In this document: piece after piece, positions 34,182 to 42,613 of the stretch
Layout: every line of letters starts with the position of its first letter
Numbering within the stretch: position 1 is the stretch's first letter
Origin: Pseudonocardia oceani
GTDB taxonomy: Bacteria; Actinomycetota; Actinomycetes; Mycobacteriales; Pseudonocardiaceae
Direction of reading: 5' to 3'
DNA length: 64,000 nucleotides
Assembly (NCBI RefSeq): GCF_019263585.2
Contig: NZ_JADQDF010000001.1
Coordinates: 5,958,501 to 6,022,500 of the forward strand
Notes under the pieces: generated by a model
The model's input: the letters and a program-made list of their open reading frames with translations, nothing else
Database searches by the model: none
What the model was told of the DNA's origin: nothing
Made by a program: the position numbers and the translations under genes

Positions 34182-34230
34182 GCAGCCAACTGCTACTCCC
34201 CGTGTCGACTCCTGACCCTCGGTGGAGAGG

Positions 34231-34947
34231 TCAGTCGAAGAACCGCGCCGACCGCGTCGCCGGCACCTCGTGGTCGGCCGCGACGGGCGTGAGGTCGGCG
34301 AACACCGTGGCGCCGTCGTTGCCGACGTGCAGCGGTGACCAGCGCCGCGGCGACCCGGCCCGCGCGCAGATCCCCTTGACCGTCTGCGTGTCGAGCATCC
34401 GCACGTGCGTCGGGTCGGCCACGGCGTTGACGTGGCGCCACCAGGGCGTGAGCACGTGCAGCACGCCTCCGGGGCGCAGCACGCGGTGGCACTCGTCGAC
34501 CAGCGCCAGGAAGTCGAGCAGGTGCTCCAGGACGTGGACGGCGAAGATGCGGTCGGCGCAGCCGTCGCGGAAGGGCAGCGCGCGGGAGAGGTCGGCCTGC
34601 ACGGCCACCGCACCGGTGCGGCGCAGATCGACGCCCAGGTTGGTCGGGTACTGCGGCTGGTCGCCGCAGCCGAGGTCGAGCACCACGGGCTCGCGCCCGC
34701 CGACCCGCACCCGGTCCCACACGGCGTGCACCCCGGCGAGCCTCCCGATCACCTCGCGCACCCGGGCCAGGTCGGCGCCGTCGTCGACGTCGCCGGTGAG
34801 GTGGACGACGCCGCCGTCGGCCTCGCCCTTCACCTCGATGCCCCGCAGGCGGTCGTCGTGGGTGAAGAGGTCCCCCACCGCCGCGGTGAGGTCCTCGTCG
34901 CAGAGCGCGCTGCGGCGCGCCGACATCGGCGCGGCCCCGATCCGCAC
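34231..34947 (-). CDS. BON domain-methyltransferase fusion
   Basis: 238 aa. Residues about 15-85 form a BON domain (GGVVHLTGDVDDGADLARVR, then VIGRLAGVHAVWDRVRV). It is followed directly by a SAM-dependent methyltransferase of type 11: VVLDLGCGDQPQYPTN (SAM site), LPFRDGCADRIFAVHVLEHL and HRVLRPGGVLHVLTP. BON domains usually bind membranes or polysaccharide in periplasmic or envelope proteins, so fusion to a cytoplasmic-type methyltransferase is unusual. Likely methylates a glycan or lipid intermediate of this cluster (inference). GTG start after GGGAG; a perfect GTTTC-N14-GGGTAC promoter lies upstream. Confidence 0.8.
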   Translation of the reverse strand: MRIGAAPMSARRSALCDEDLTAAVGDLFTHDDRLRGIEVKGEADGGVVHLTGDVDDGADLARVREVIGRLAGVHAVWDRVRVGGREPVVLDLGCGDQPQYPTNLGVDLRRTGAVAVQADLSRALPFRDGCADRIFAVHVLEHLLDFLALVDECHRVLRPGGVLHVLTPWWRHVNAVADPTHVRMLDTQTVKGICARAGSPRRWSPLHVGNDGATVFADLTPVAADHEVPATRSARFFD

Positions 34948-34981
34948 GGCGGTCTCCCTTCGTCGGTCCCGAACCCGGCCC

Positions 34982-35006
34982 GTACCCGGCGATCGGGAGG
35001 AGAAAC
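34982..35006 (-). promoter_or_regulatory. Sigma-B-like promoter for the BON-methyltransferase
   Basis: Minus strand GTTTC (35002-35006), 14 nt, GGGTAC (34982-34987). This is the best match to the classic GTTT/GGGTAC stress-sigma consensus in the window. The leader is about 35 nt with a GGGAG ribosome site. Confidence 0.75.
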
Positions 35007-35090
35007 CGCTACTGAACGTAGTAGTGGTGACGGTGAGTAGTAGTAGCGGTGATCGTGTTTAGGTACGGGTGCTCCGGTGACCTCTCCACG

Positions 35091-35666
35091 GTGAGCATCA
35101 GCGCAGACCGCCCGGCCGTCCCGGCCGCCGTGCTGTTCGACCGGGACGGCACGCTCGTCGTGGACGTCCCCTACAACGGCGACCCCTCCCGGGTCCGCCC
35201 CGTGCCCTCCGCCGCTCCCGCCGTCGCCCTCCTGCGTGCCGCGGGGATACCCGTCGGCGTCGTCACCAACCAGTCCGGCATCGCCCGCGGGATCCTCACC
35301 GCCGCGCAGGCCGACGCCGTCAACCGGCGGGTCGACGACCTGCTCGGCCCGTTCGACGTGTGGGAGGTCTGCCCGCACGGCCCGGACGACGGCTGCGGGT
35401 GCCGCAAGCCCGCCCCCGGCATGGTCCTGTCGGCCGCGTCCCGCCTCGGCGTCGCGCCGGAGCGGGTGGCCGTGATCGGTGACATCGGCGCGGACGTGGG
35501 CGCCGCGGAGGCGGCCGGCGCCGTCGGCGTGCTGGTGCCGACGCCCGTGACGCGCCCCGAGGAGGTCCGCGCCGCCCGCCTGGTGCGCGCCGACCTCGTC
35601 GAGGCCGTCCGCACGCTGCTGGGCGAGGCCCCCGGTGTCCCCGATTCCCCTGGGGCCGCCGCGTGA
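35091..35666 (+). CDS. gmhB: D-glycero-D-manno-heptose 1,7-bisphosphate phosphatase (GmhB-like)
   Basis: 191 aa HAD phosphatase of the HisB/GmhB type. LFDRDGTLVVDVPYN holds the nucleophile and acid-base Asp pair, GVVTNQSGIARG is motif II, CPHGPDDGCGCRKPAPGM provides the zinc ligands and motif III Lys, and VIGDIGADVGAAEAAG is motif IV. It should remove the 7-phosphate in ADP-heptose synthesis. Start uncertain: the GTG at 35091 gives the usual length, while a GTG at 35049 is open. It heads a run of seven plus-strand genes ending with hldE. Confidence 0.85.
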   Translation: MSISADRPAVPAAVLFDRDGTLVVDVPYNGDPSRVRPVPSAAPAVALLRAAGIPVGVVTNQSGIARGILTAAQADAVNRRVDDLLGPFDVWEVCPHGPDDGCGCRKPAPGMVLSAASRLGVAPERVAVIGDIGADVGAAEAAGAVGVLVPTPVTRPEEVRAARLVRADLVEAVRTLLGEAPGVPDSPGAAA

Positions 35667-36742
35667 GGCGGGTCCTGGTGGTCCGCCTCGACGGCGCGGG
35701 TGACGTCCTGCTCGCCGGGCCCGCGGTGCGCGCGATCGCCCGCGACGCGCAGGTGACGATGCTGTGCGGCCCGGCGGGCGCCCCTGCCGCGCGGCTGCTC
35801 CCCGGCGTCGGTGACGTGCTGGAGTTCGCCGCGCCCTGGGTGCTGGCCGACCCGCCGCCGGTGACGACCGCCGGCACGGCCGCGCTGATCGGCGCGCTCG
35901 CCGCGCGCCGCTTCGACGCCGCCGTCGTCCTCACCTCGTTCCACCAGTCGCCGCTGCCGATCGCGCTCGTGCTGCGCCTGGCCGGGGTGCCGTTCGTCGG
36001 TGGGGCGTCGGTCGACCACGCGGGCGCCCTGCTCGACGTCCGGCTGCGCCCGGGCGAGGACCTCGACGAGGACCTCCCCGAGTCCGAGCGCGCGCTGGCG
36101 ATCGCGGCGGCGTCCGGGTTCCCCGCCGATCCCGCCGACGACGGGCGCCTCGCCCTCCGCACCACCTCGCCGCCCGCCGTCCTGCGCCTGGCCGCCGGCT
36201 GGACGGGCCCGCCCTACGTCGTCGTTCACCCCGGTGCCGCCGTCGGCGCCCGCCGCTGGCCCGCCGGGCACCACGCGGAGGCCGTCCGCCTGCTCGCCGC
36301 CGCCGGGTGGCGGGTCGTCGTGACCGGAGGGCCGGGGGAGTGCGACCTCACCGCGCAGGTCGCCGGCGACGACGCCCTCGACCTCGGTGGCCGCACCGAC
36401 CTCGCCGGGCTCGCGGGCGTGCTCGCCGGCGCCGAGGCGCTGGTCGTCGGCAACACCGGCGCCGCCCACCTCGCCGCCGCCGTCGGGACGCCGGTCGTGT
36501 CGCTGTTCGCCCCCGTCGTCCCGGCCGTGCGCTGGCGCCCCCACGGGGTGCCGCACGTGCTGCTGGGCGACCAGCGTGCCGCCTGCCGCGACTCCCGCGC
36601 CCGCGACTGCCCCGTCGCCGGTCACCCCTGCCTGGCCGGCGTGACCCCCGCCGAGGTCGCCGCCGCCGTCGAGCGGCTCACCACCCGCAACCCCGACCCG
36701 CACCGCTTCGTCCCCGCCGACGAGGGAGGCATCCCCGCGTGA
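35663..36742 (+). CDS. Glycosyltransferase family 9 (heptosyltransferase-like)
   Basis: 359 aa. RVLVVRLDGAGDVLLAGPAVRAI, VVHPGAAVGARRWPAGHHAEAV and VVGNTGAAHLAAAVGTPVVSLF are GT9 motifs, with the C-terminal cysteine set CRDSRARDC plus CLAG seen in many GT9 proteins. The segment VLTSFHQSPLPIAL resembles the fourth GT9 in this island, so the two may be paralogues. GTG start overlaps the gmhB stop (GTGA); its stop overlaps the next start. Acts in the cytoplasm on a lipid- or protein-linked acceptor, by analogy. Confidence 0.8.
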   Translation: MRRVLVVRLDGAGDVLLAGPAVRAIARDAQVTMLCGPAGAPAARLLPGVGDVLEFAAPWVLADPPPVTTAGTAALIGALAARRFDAAVVLTSFHQSPLPIALVLRLAGVPFVGGASVDHAGALLDVRLRPGEDLDEDLPESERALAIAAASGFPADPADDGRLALRTTSPPAVLRLAAGWTGPPYVVVHPGAAVGARRWPAGHHAEAVRLLAAAGWRVVVTGGPGECDLTAQVAGDDALDLGGRTDLAGLAGVLAGAEALVVGNTGAAHLAAAVGTPVVSLFAPVVPAVRWRPHGVPHVLLGDQRAACRDSRARDCPVAGHPCLAGVTPAEVAAAVERLTTRNPDPHRFVPADEGGIPA

Positions 36743-37752
36743 ACATCCTCGTGTGGCACGTGCACGGCTCCTGGACGACGTCGTTCGTGCAGGGCCGCCA
36801 CCGCTACCTCCTCCCGACGCTGCCCGAGCGCGGCCCGTGGGGCGGCGGCCGCCCCGCGGCGTGGGAGTGGCCCGCCGACGCCGTCGAGGTGCCGCCCGAC
36901 CGGCTCGCCGACGAGCCCGTGGACCTCGTCGTGCTCCAGCGCCCCGAGGAGCTCGACCTCGCCGCCGCGTGGCTGCGCCGCACCCCCGGCCGCGACGTCG
37001 CCGCCGTGTACCTGGAGCACAACACGCCCAAGGGGCCCGCGGTCACGACGCGGCACCCGGTGGCCGACCGCCCCGAGCTGCCGCTCGTGCACGTCACGCA
37101 CTTCAACGACCTGGTCTGGGACGCGGGCGACGCCCGCACGACCGTGATCGAGCACGGCATCGTCGACCCGGGCCGCCGCTACACCGGCGAGCTCGCCGCG
37201 GCCGCGGTCGTCGTCAACGAACCGCTGCGGCGCGGGCGCGTCACCGGCACCGACCTGCTGCCCGGGCTGTCGGAGACGGCCCCGCTCGACGTGTTCGGCA
37301 TGGGCACCGACGGCCTGGGGGACGCGCTCGGCCGCCCGGCGACCATCCGGGGCATCGGTGACCTGCCGCAGGACCTGATGCACGCCGAGATGGCTCGCAG
37401 ACGGGTGTACCTGCACCCCATCCGCTGGACGTCCCTGGGACTGGCGCTTGTCGAGGCCATGCACCTGGGTATGCCGGTGGTGGCCCTGGCCACCACGGAG
37501 GCGGTCGAGGCCGTCCCACCCGGCACCGGGTACTGCGGCACCGACCCGGCGCGGCTGGCCGGAGCGCTGCGCGAGCTCGTGGCGGAGCCGGAGCTGGCCC
37601 GCCGGCGCGGCGCCGCGGCCCGCGCCCACGCACTGCAGCGCTACGGCCTGGACCGCTTCCTGGCCGACTGGGACGTGGTGCTCGACCGCACGGTCGAACG
37701 ACACCAGGAGCACGTGCGGGCCCGCGGGCCCGTGACGAGAGGAAGGACGTGA
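36739..37752 (+). CDS. GT-B glycosyltransferase (GT4-like)
   Basis: 337 aa. The N-terminal part (ILVWHVHGSWTTSFVQGRHRY) and the C-terminal LHPIRWTSLGLALVEAMHLGMPVVALATTEAVEAVP match the nucleotide-sugar domain of GT4-like enzymes: the E of ALVEAM is the donor-binding Glu. The N-terminal domain holds YLEHNTPKGPAVTTRHP. Shorter than most GT4 proteins (about 380). Both ends overlap neighbours by 4 nt within the heptose operon. Donor and acceptor unknown. Confidence 0.75.
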   Translation: MNILVWHVHGSWTTSFVQGRHRYLLPTLPERGPWGGGRPAAWEWPADAVEVPPDRLADEPVDLVVLQRPEELDLAAAWLRRTPGRDVAAVYLEHNTPKGPAVTTRHPVADRPELPLVHVTHFNDLVWDAGDARTTVIEHGIVDPGRRYTGELAAAAVVVNEPLRRGRVTGTDLLPGLSETAPLDVFGMGTDGLGDALGRPATIRGIGDLPQDLMHAEMARRRVYLHPIRWTSLGLALVEAMHLGMPVVALATTEAVEAVPPGTGYCGTDPARLAGALRELVAEPELARRRGAAARAHALQRYGLDRFLADWDVVLDRTVERHQEHVRARGPVTRGRT

Positions 37753-38996
37753 GGCACATGCGCATCGACATGGTCTCCGAGCACGCGAGCCCACTCGCGC
37801 GGCCCGGCGGTCCCGACTCGGGCGGTCAGAACGTCCACGTCGCCGAGCTGAGCCGCGCGCTGGGCGCGCAGGGCCACGAGGTGGTGGTCTGGACGCGGCG
37901 CGACGACCCCGCCGCGCCCGCCGCGGTCCCGTTCGCGCCCGGCGTGACGGTGCGGCACATGGACGCCGGGCCCGCCGCGCCCGTGCCGAAGGACCACCTG
38001 GTGCCGCACGTGCCGGCGATGGCCGCGGTGCTGGAGCGGGCGTGGGCGCAGGACCCGCCCGACGTCGCGCACGGGCACTTCTGGATGTCCGGGCTCGCCG
38101 TGGTCGCCGCGGCCGGGCGCGTCGGCGTGCCGGCGGTGCAGACCTTCCACGCCCTCGGGGTGGTGAAGCGGCGCCACCAGGGTCGCGGGGACACCAGTCC
38201 GGCAGGGCGGGTCGCGGCCGAGCAGGCCGTCGCCGCCCGCGTGGACCAGGTCGTCGCGACCTGCAGCGACGAGGCGTTCGAGCTCGTCCGGATGGGCGTG
38301 CGGCGCAACCGGATCTCGGTCGTGCCGTGCGGTGTCGACACCGAGCGCTTCCACCCCGACGGCCCGGCCGCCGAGTGCGACCCGGAGGTGCCGCGGCTGG
38401 TCTCGATCGGGCGGCTGGTGCGGCGCAAGGGCGTGGACGAGGCCGTGAAGGCGCTGAGCCGCGTGCCCGGCGCCGAGCTCGTGGTGGCCGGCGGGCCCGC
38501 CGCGGGCGAGCTGGACGACGACCCCGACATCCAGCGGTTGCGCGCGGTCGCCGAGCAGGTGGGCGTGACCGACCGCGTCCGGTTCGTCGGGGCCGTGGCC
38601 CGCGACGACGTGCCCGCGCTGATGCGCTCGGCCGACGTCGTCGTGTGCGTGCCCTGGTACGAGCCGTTCGGCATGGTGCCGCTGGAGGCGATGGCGTCGG
38701 GGCGGCCCGTGGTGGCCGCCGCCGTCGGCGGGCTCACCGACACCGTCGTCGACGGCGTGACGGGTGTGCACGTGCCGCCGAAGCGACCCGACAGGCTCGC
38801 CGTCGCCCTGCGCCGGATGCTCGCCCAGCCCGCCCTGCTCGAGGGCCTCGGCGTGGCCGGTCGCGACCGCGCCACGTCGTGCTACGGCTGGTCGCGCGTC
38901 GCCGAGTCGACCGCGCACGCCTACGAGCGCGCGATCGGGCAGCGCCGCCGGTCCGCCGTCGACGTCGCCGGCGGCGCCGACGACGTGGCCCACTGA
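37749..38996 (+). CDS. Glycosyltransferase family 4 (MshA/sucrose-synthase-like clade)
   Basis: 415 aa. RPGGPDSGGQNVHVAELSRAL (Gly-rich loop), HGHFWMSGL, VVPCGVDTERFHP, SIGRLVRRKGVDEAVKAL and CVPWYEPFGMVPLEAMASG (E-x7-E motif) are complete for a retaining GT4 enzyme. The DSGGQNVHV loop is shared with MshA and sucrose-phosphate-synthase-like proteins. The GTG at 37749 is used because it overlaps the previous stop as elsewhere in this operon; an ATG at 37758 is an alternative. Confidence 0.8.
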   Translation: MRHMRIDMVSEHASPLARPGGPDSGGQNVHVAELSRALGAQGHEVVVWTRRDDPAAPAAVPFAPGVTVRHMDAGPAAPVPKDHLVPHVPAMAAVLERAWAQDPPDVAHGHFWMSGLAVVAAAGRVGVPAVQTFHALGVVKRRHQGRGDTSPAGRVAAEQAVAARVDQVVATCSDEAFELVRMGVRRNRISVVPCGVDTERFHPDGPAAECDPEVPRLVSIGRLVRRKGVDEAVKALSRVPGAELVVAGGPAAGELDDDPDIQRLRAVAEQVGVTDRVRFVGAVARDDVPALMRSADVVVCVPWYEPFGMVPLEAMASGRPVVAAAVGGLTDTVVDGVTGVHVPPKRPDRLAVALRRMLAQPALLEGLGVAGRDRATSCYGWSRVAESTAHAYERAIGQRRRSAVDVAGGADDVAH

Positions 38997-39033
38997 GCCA
39001 CACCCCACCCGCTCCCCCGACGGAAGGACACGC

Positions 39034-39837
39034 ATGACCGCCGACACCCAGCCCGCCGACACCCAGCCCGCCGACACCCGGCCCGCCGACACCCGGCCCG
39101 CACCCGCCCCCGACACCCGCGGCGACGGCCCCGGCACCGTCCTGGTCACCGGCGCGGCGTCGGGCCTGGGCCGCGCGGTCGCCTCCGCCGTCGCCGCGGC
39201 GGGCGGACGGCCGCTGCTGCTCGACCGCGTCGACCCCCGCGTCGACGCCGGTGACGCGCACCCGGCACTGGGCGACGCGCCCACCGCGGTCGTCGACCTG
39301 TCCGACACCCGCGCCGCCGAGCAGGCCGTCGCCGAGCTCGCCGCCCGCGCCGGGACGCTCGACGCCGTCGTCACCGCGGCGGGCACCGACCGCTGCGGCA
39401 CGCTGCAGGAGGTGCCGGGGGAGGAGTGGGACCGGGTCGTCATCGTCAACCTGCTCGGCACGGCCGCGGTGATCCGCGGCGCGCTGCCCCGCCTGCGGGA
39501 GAGCCACGGGCGGATCGTCACCGTCGCCTCCACCCTCGGGCTGCGCGCGCTGTCGGACGCGAGCGCGTACTGCGCGTCGAAGTTCGGGGTCATCGGGCTG
39601 AGCCGGGCGCTGGCCACGGAGCTCGCCGGCGAGGTCGGCCTCACGACGCTGATCCCCGGCGGCATGGACACCGCCTTCTTCGACGGCCGTCCCGAGCAGT
39701 ACCGCCCCGGCCCGGACGCGAAGCTCAACGACCCCCGCAACGTCGCCGACGCCGTGCTGTTCGCGCTGACCCGCCCGCCCGGCTGCGAGGTCCGCGAGCT
39801 CGTGGTGTGCGCGGCCACCGAGCCGTCGTGGCCCTGA
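39034..39837 (+). CDS. SDR family oxidoreductase with repeat-bearing N-terminus
   Basis: 267 aa. After ATG come four tandem five-residue units ADTQP, ADTQP, ADTRP, ADTRP encoded by 15-bp repeats, then a standard SDR: VLVTGAASGLGRAVAS, TAAGTDRCG, VTVASTLGLRAL, YCASKFGVIG and LIPGGMDTAFF. The repeat makes a flexible, Pro-rich tail and could vary in copy number between strains. AAGGA precedes the ATG. In the heptose operon it could reduce or epimerise a sugar intermediate (inference). Confidence 0.75.
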   Translation: MTADTQPADTQPADTRPADTRPAPAPDTRGDGPGTVLVTGAASGLGRAVASAVAAAGGRPLLLDRVDPRVDAGDAHPALGDAPTAVVDLSDTRAAEQAVAELAARAGTLDAVVTAAGTDRCGTLQEVPGEEWDRVVIVNLLGTAAVIRGALPRLRESHGRIVTVASTLGLRALSDASAYCASKFGVIGLSRALATELAGEVGLTTLIPGGMDTAFFDGRPEQYRPGPDAKLNDPRNVADAVLFALTRPPGCEVRELVVCAATEPSWP

Positions 39838-40964
39838 GCCCGCCCGAGGTCCCGGGTCACCACCCCGGGGCCGACCGCGGGCAGCCGCTCGACCCCGACG
39901 CCGTGCGGCGGGTGCTGGTGGTCCGCGCCGACAACGCGGGCGACGTCGTCATGGCGGGGCCGGTGGTGCGGGCGCTGCGGGCGTTCGCCCCGCACGCCGT
40001 GATCGACCTGCTCGCCTCGCCCGCCGGCACGCCGGTCGGGCCGCTGTTGCCCGGCGTCGACGAGGTGGTGACGGTGTCGCCCAGCTGGCAGCAGCTCACC
40101 CCACGCCGGGAACCGGCCCGCGAGGAGGCCGCTCGCGAGCGGCGCCTCGTGGAGGGCCTGCGGGCCCGCTGCTACGACACGATGATCGTGCTGACCTCGT
40201 TCTCCCAGTCGCCGTGGCCCGCCGCGCACGTCGGGCTGCTGGCCGGGATCCGCCGCCGGGTGGTGCACTCGCGCGAGTTCGGCGGGGCCGTCGCCACGCA
40301 CTGGGTGACCCCACCCCCCGACACCACCCACCAGGTCGACCGCGGCCTGCACCTGCTCGGCGCGGTCGGGGTCCCGCCGCGGGGCGCCACCCCCGCACTG
40401 GCCCTGCCCCCGACCGCCGTGCGCACCGCGGGGGAGGTGCTCGACCGCCGCGGCGACGGCCCGTTCGCCGTGCTCGCCCCCGGGGCGTCGGCGCCGTCGC
40501 GGCGCTACCCCGCCGCCGCGTTCGGCCGGGTCGCCGCCCGGGTGGCCGCGTCGGGGCTGCCCGTGCTCGTCGCCGGCACCCCGGCCGAGGCCGCGCTGGT
40601 CGGCGACGTCGTCGACACCGCCGCGCACCCCGACGTCACCGCGCTGGACCCGGCCGGGCTGCCCGCCTTCGCCGCGGTGCTGGCCCGCGCGTCGGTCGCG
40701 ATCACGAACAACTCCGGCGGCATGCACCTCGCCGCGGCGCTGGGCACACCGGTCGCGGTGGCCTATGCCGGCACCGAGCGGACCGGGGACATGCGCCCCC
40801 GGGGCGCGCCCTCGGCCCTGCTCGGCGCGCCCGTGCCGTGCTCACCGTGCCGGCTGCTGCGCTGCCCGTTCGACCGGCAGTGCCTCGACGTCGAACCCGA
40901 CCGGCTCGCCGGGGCCGCCCTGCGCCTGGCCGGACGCGCCCGCACCCCCGCGCCCGCGGGCTGA
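39828..40964 (+). CDS. Glycosyltransferase family 9 (heptosyltransferase-like)
   Basis: 378 aa. RRVLVVRADNAGDVVMAGPVVRAL, VLAPGASAPSRRYPAAAFGRV and ITNNSGGMHLAAALGTPVAVAY are the GT9 signatures, and CSPCRLLRCPFDRQC near the end is the cysteine pattern of bona fide heptosyltransferases. Shares VLTSFSQSPWPAAH with the GT9 at 35.7 kb. GTG start overlaps the SDR stop by 10 nt. Fourth GT9 gene in 11 kb; its product likely adds one heptose of a multi-heptose glycan (inference). Confidence 0.82.
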   Translation: MALSPPEVPGHHPGADRGQPLDPDAVRRVLVVRADNAGDVVMAGPVVRALRAFAPHAVIDLLASPAGTPVGPLLPGVDEVVTVSPSWQQLTPRREPAREEAARERRLVEGLRARCYDTMIVLTSFSQSPWPAAHVGLLAGIRRRVVHSREFGGAVATHWVTPPPDTTHQVDRGLHLLGAVGVPPRGATPALALPPTAVRTAGEVLDRRGDGPFAVLAPGASAPSRRYPAAAFGRVAARVAASGLPVLVAGTPAEAALVGDVVDTAAHPDVTALDPAGLPAFAAVLARASVAITNNSGGMHLAAALGTPVAVAYAGTERTGDMRPRGAPSALLGAPVPCSPCRLLRCPFDRQCLDVEPDRLAGAALRLAGRARTPAPAG

Positions 40965-41039
40965 CCCCGTGCTCCCCGTCCGTGCCGCCGGCCGCGCCGA
41001 CCCCGCCGGCCCCACCCCGACCCGTTCCGAGGAGGACCG

Positions 41040-42560
41040 GTGACCCCCACGACCACTCCCCGCACGACCTCCGGCGTCCCGGTCGTCGCGCCCGCCCCGG
41101 CGGGTCTCGTCGGCACCGTCCGCGACCGCGCGCCGCGCGTGCTCGTCCTGGGCGACGCCCTGCTCGACGGCTGGGTGTCCGGCCCGGTGCGCCGCATCGG
41201 CCGCGACGCCCCGGTGCCGGTGGTGGAGCCCGACTCGGCGAGCACCGCGCCCGGCGGCGCCGCGAACGTCGCGGCCAACCTGGCCGCGCTGGGCGCCGAC
41301 GTCACGCTCGTCGCGGTCTTCGGCGACGACGCCGACGGCCGTTCCCTGCGCGCCGCGCTGCTCGACCTCGGCGTGGGCCTGGACCGCTCCGTCGTCGAGC
41401 TCGGGCGGGCCACCAGCGCCAAGCACCGCGTGCTCGCGGCGGGCCAGCCGGTGGCGCGCTACGACACCGGGCCGGACGGGCCGCCCCGCCGCTCCACCGA
41501 CCTCGCCGTGGCCGACGCGCTGAGCGAGGCCGTCGCGGCGGGCGTCGACGCGGTCGTCGTGGCCGACTACGGGCTCGGCACGCCGGGCCCGCGCGCGCGG
41601 CGGCGCCTGGAGCGGCTGCGGTCGCGGCTGCCGCTGCTCGTCGTCGACGCCCACGACCCGGGCCGCTGGGCCTGCCTGCACCCCGACGTCGTGACGCCGA
41701 GCGCCGCCGAGGCCGCCGCCCTGCTCGGGGAGGCGCCGCCCACCGGCGATCGCGCGGCGTGGGGCGTCGAGCGGGCCGCGGCGCTGCACGCCGCCACCGG
41801 GGCCGCGGAGGTCCTGCTCACCCTCGACGTCGACGGGGCGGTGCGGCTGCCGGTCTCCGGCGAGCCGGGGCGCCGGCCCGCCGAGCGGCCCGCCGTCGAG
41901 TCGATGGCCTGCGGCGCGGGCGACACGTTCACCGCGGCGTGGACCGCCGTGCGCTGCGCCGGCGCCGGTGCGGACGCCGCGCTGGCCTGCGCGCAGTCGG
42001 CCGCGGACGTGGTCGTCGCCCGGCCGGGCACGGTCGTCTGCTCGGCCGACGCGCTCACCGCGCGCCTGGCCGCGGGCGACCGGGGCACGGTGCTCGAGCA
42101 CCGCGACCTGCTCCGCGCGCTGGACGAGCACCGCCGGGCCGGGCACCGGATCGTGTTCACCAACGGCTGCTTCGACGTCCTGCACCGCGGCCACGTCGCC
42201 TACCTGCGCCAGGCCCGCGCGCTCGGCGACGTCCTGGTGGTGGCGCTCAACGCCGACGAGAGCGTCGCCCGGCTCAAGGGCCCCGAGCGCCCGGTCAACC
42301 CGCTGGTCGACCGCGCGGGGGTGGTGGGCGCCGTCGACGCCGTCGACCTCGTCACCGCCTTCGACGCCGACACCCCCGTCGACCTCATCGCACAGGTCCG
42401 GCCCGACGTCTACGCCAAGGGCGGCGACTACACCGCGCAGATGCTCCCGGAGACGCCGGTGGTGGAGCGCCTGGGCGGCGAGGTGCACGTGCTCAGCTAC
42501 CTCTCCGACCACTCGACGACGGCGATCGTCGCGCGGATCCGGGCGGACACCGCGACCTGA
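41040..42560 (+). CDS. hldE: Bifunctional heptose 7-phosphate kinase / heptose 1-phosphate adenylyltransferase HldE
   Basis: 506 aa. Domain I (about 30-335) is a PfkB kinase: VLVLGDALLDGWVSGPVRRI then DAPVPVVE, VVVADYGLGTPG and MACGAGDTFTAAW. Domain II (about 360-506) is a nucleotidyltransferase: IVFTNGCFDVLHRGHVAYL with the HxGH motif, then VALNADESVARLKGPERP and KGGDYT. It makes ADP-D-glycero-beta-D-manno-heptose from the 7-phosphate together with GmhB. GTG start after GAGGAGGA. Last gene of the gmhB-to-hldE run. The epimerase HldD is not evident nearby. Confidence 0.92.
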   Translation: MTPTTTPRTTSGVPVVAPAPAGLVGTVRDRAPRVLVLGDALLDGWVSGPVRRIGRDAPVPVVEPDSASTAPGGAANVAANLAALGADVTLVAVFGDDADGRSLRAALLDLGVGLDRSVVELGRATSAKHRVLAAGQPVARYDTGPDGPPRRSTDLAVADALSEAVAAGVDAVVVADYGLGTPGPRARRRLERLRSRLPLLVVDAHDPGRWACLHPDVVTPSAAEAAALLGEAPPTGDRAAWGVERAAALHAATGAAEVLLTLDVDGAVRLPVSGEPGRRPAERPAVESMACGAGDTFTAAWTAVRCAGAGADAALACAQSAADVVVARPGTVVCSADALTARLAAGDRGTVLEHRDLLRALDEHRRAGHRIVFTNGCFDVLHRGHVAYLRQARALGDVLVVALNADESVARLKGPERPVNPLVDRAGVVGAVDAVDLVTAFDADTPVDLIAQVRPDVYAKGGDYTAQMLPETPVVERLGGEVHVLSYLSDHSTTAIVARIRADTAT

Positions 42561-42579
42561 GGACGGGCGGGCAGGCGGC

Positions 42580-42604
42580 GGTTGGCTGCGATCACCACGG
42601 GTAG
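42580..42604 (+). promoter_or_regulatory. Sigma-B-like promoter for the NAD epimerase gene
   Basis: GGTTG (42580-42584), 14 nt, GGGTAG (42599-42604), 9 nt to the ATG at 42614. A leaderless transcript is expected. Confidence 0.68.
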
Positions 42605-42613
42605 CCGCTCCCC

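Noticed and set aside
37641-40727. Open frame of 1028 codons on the minus strand
   Set aside because: Antisense to four convincing glycan-island genes, low-complexity product.
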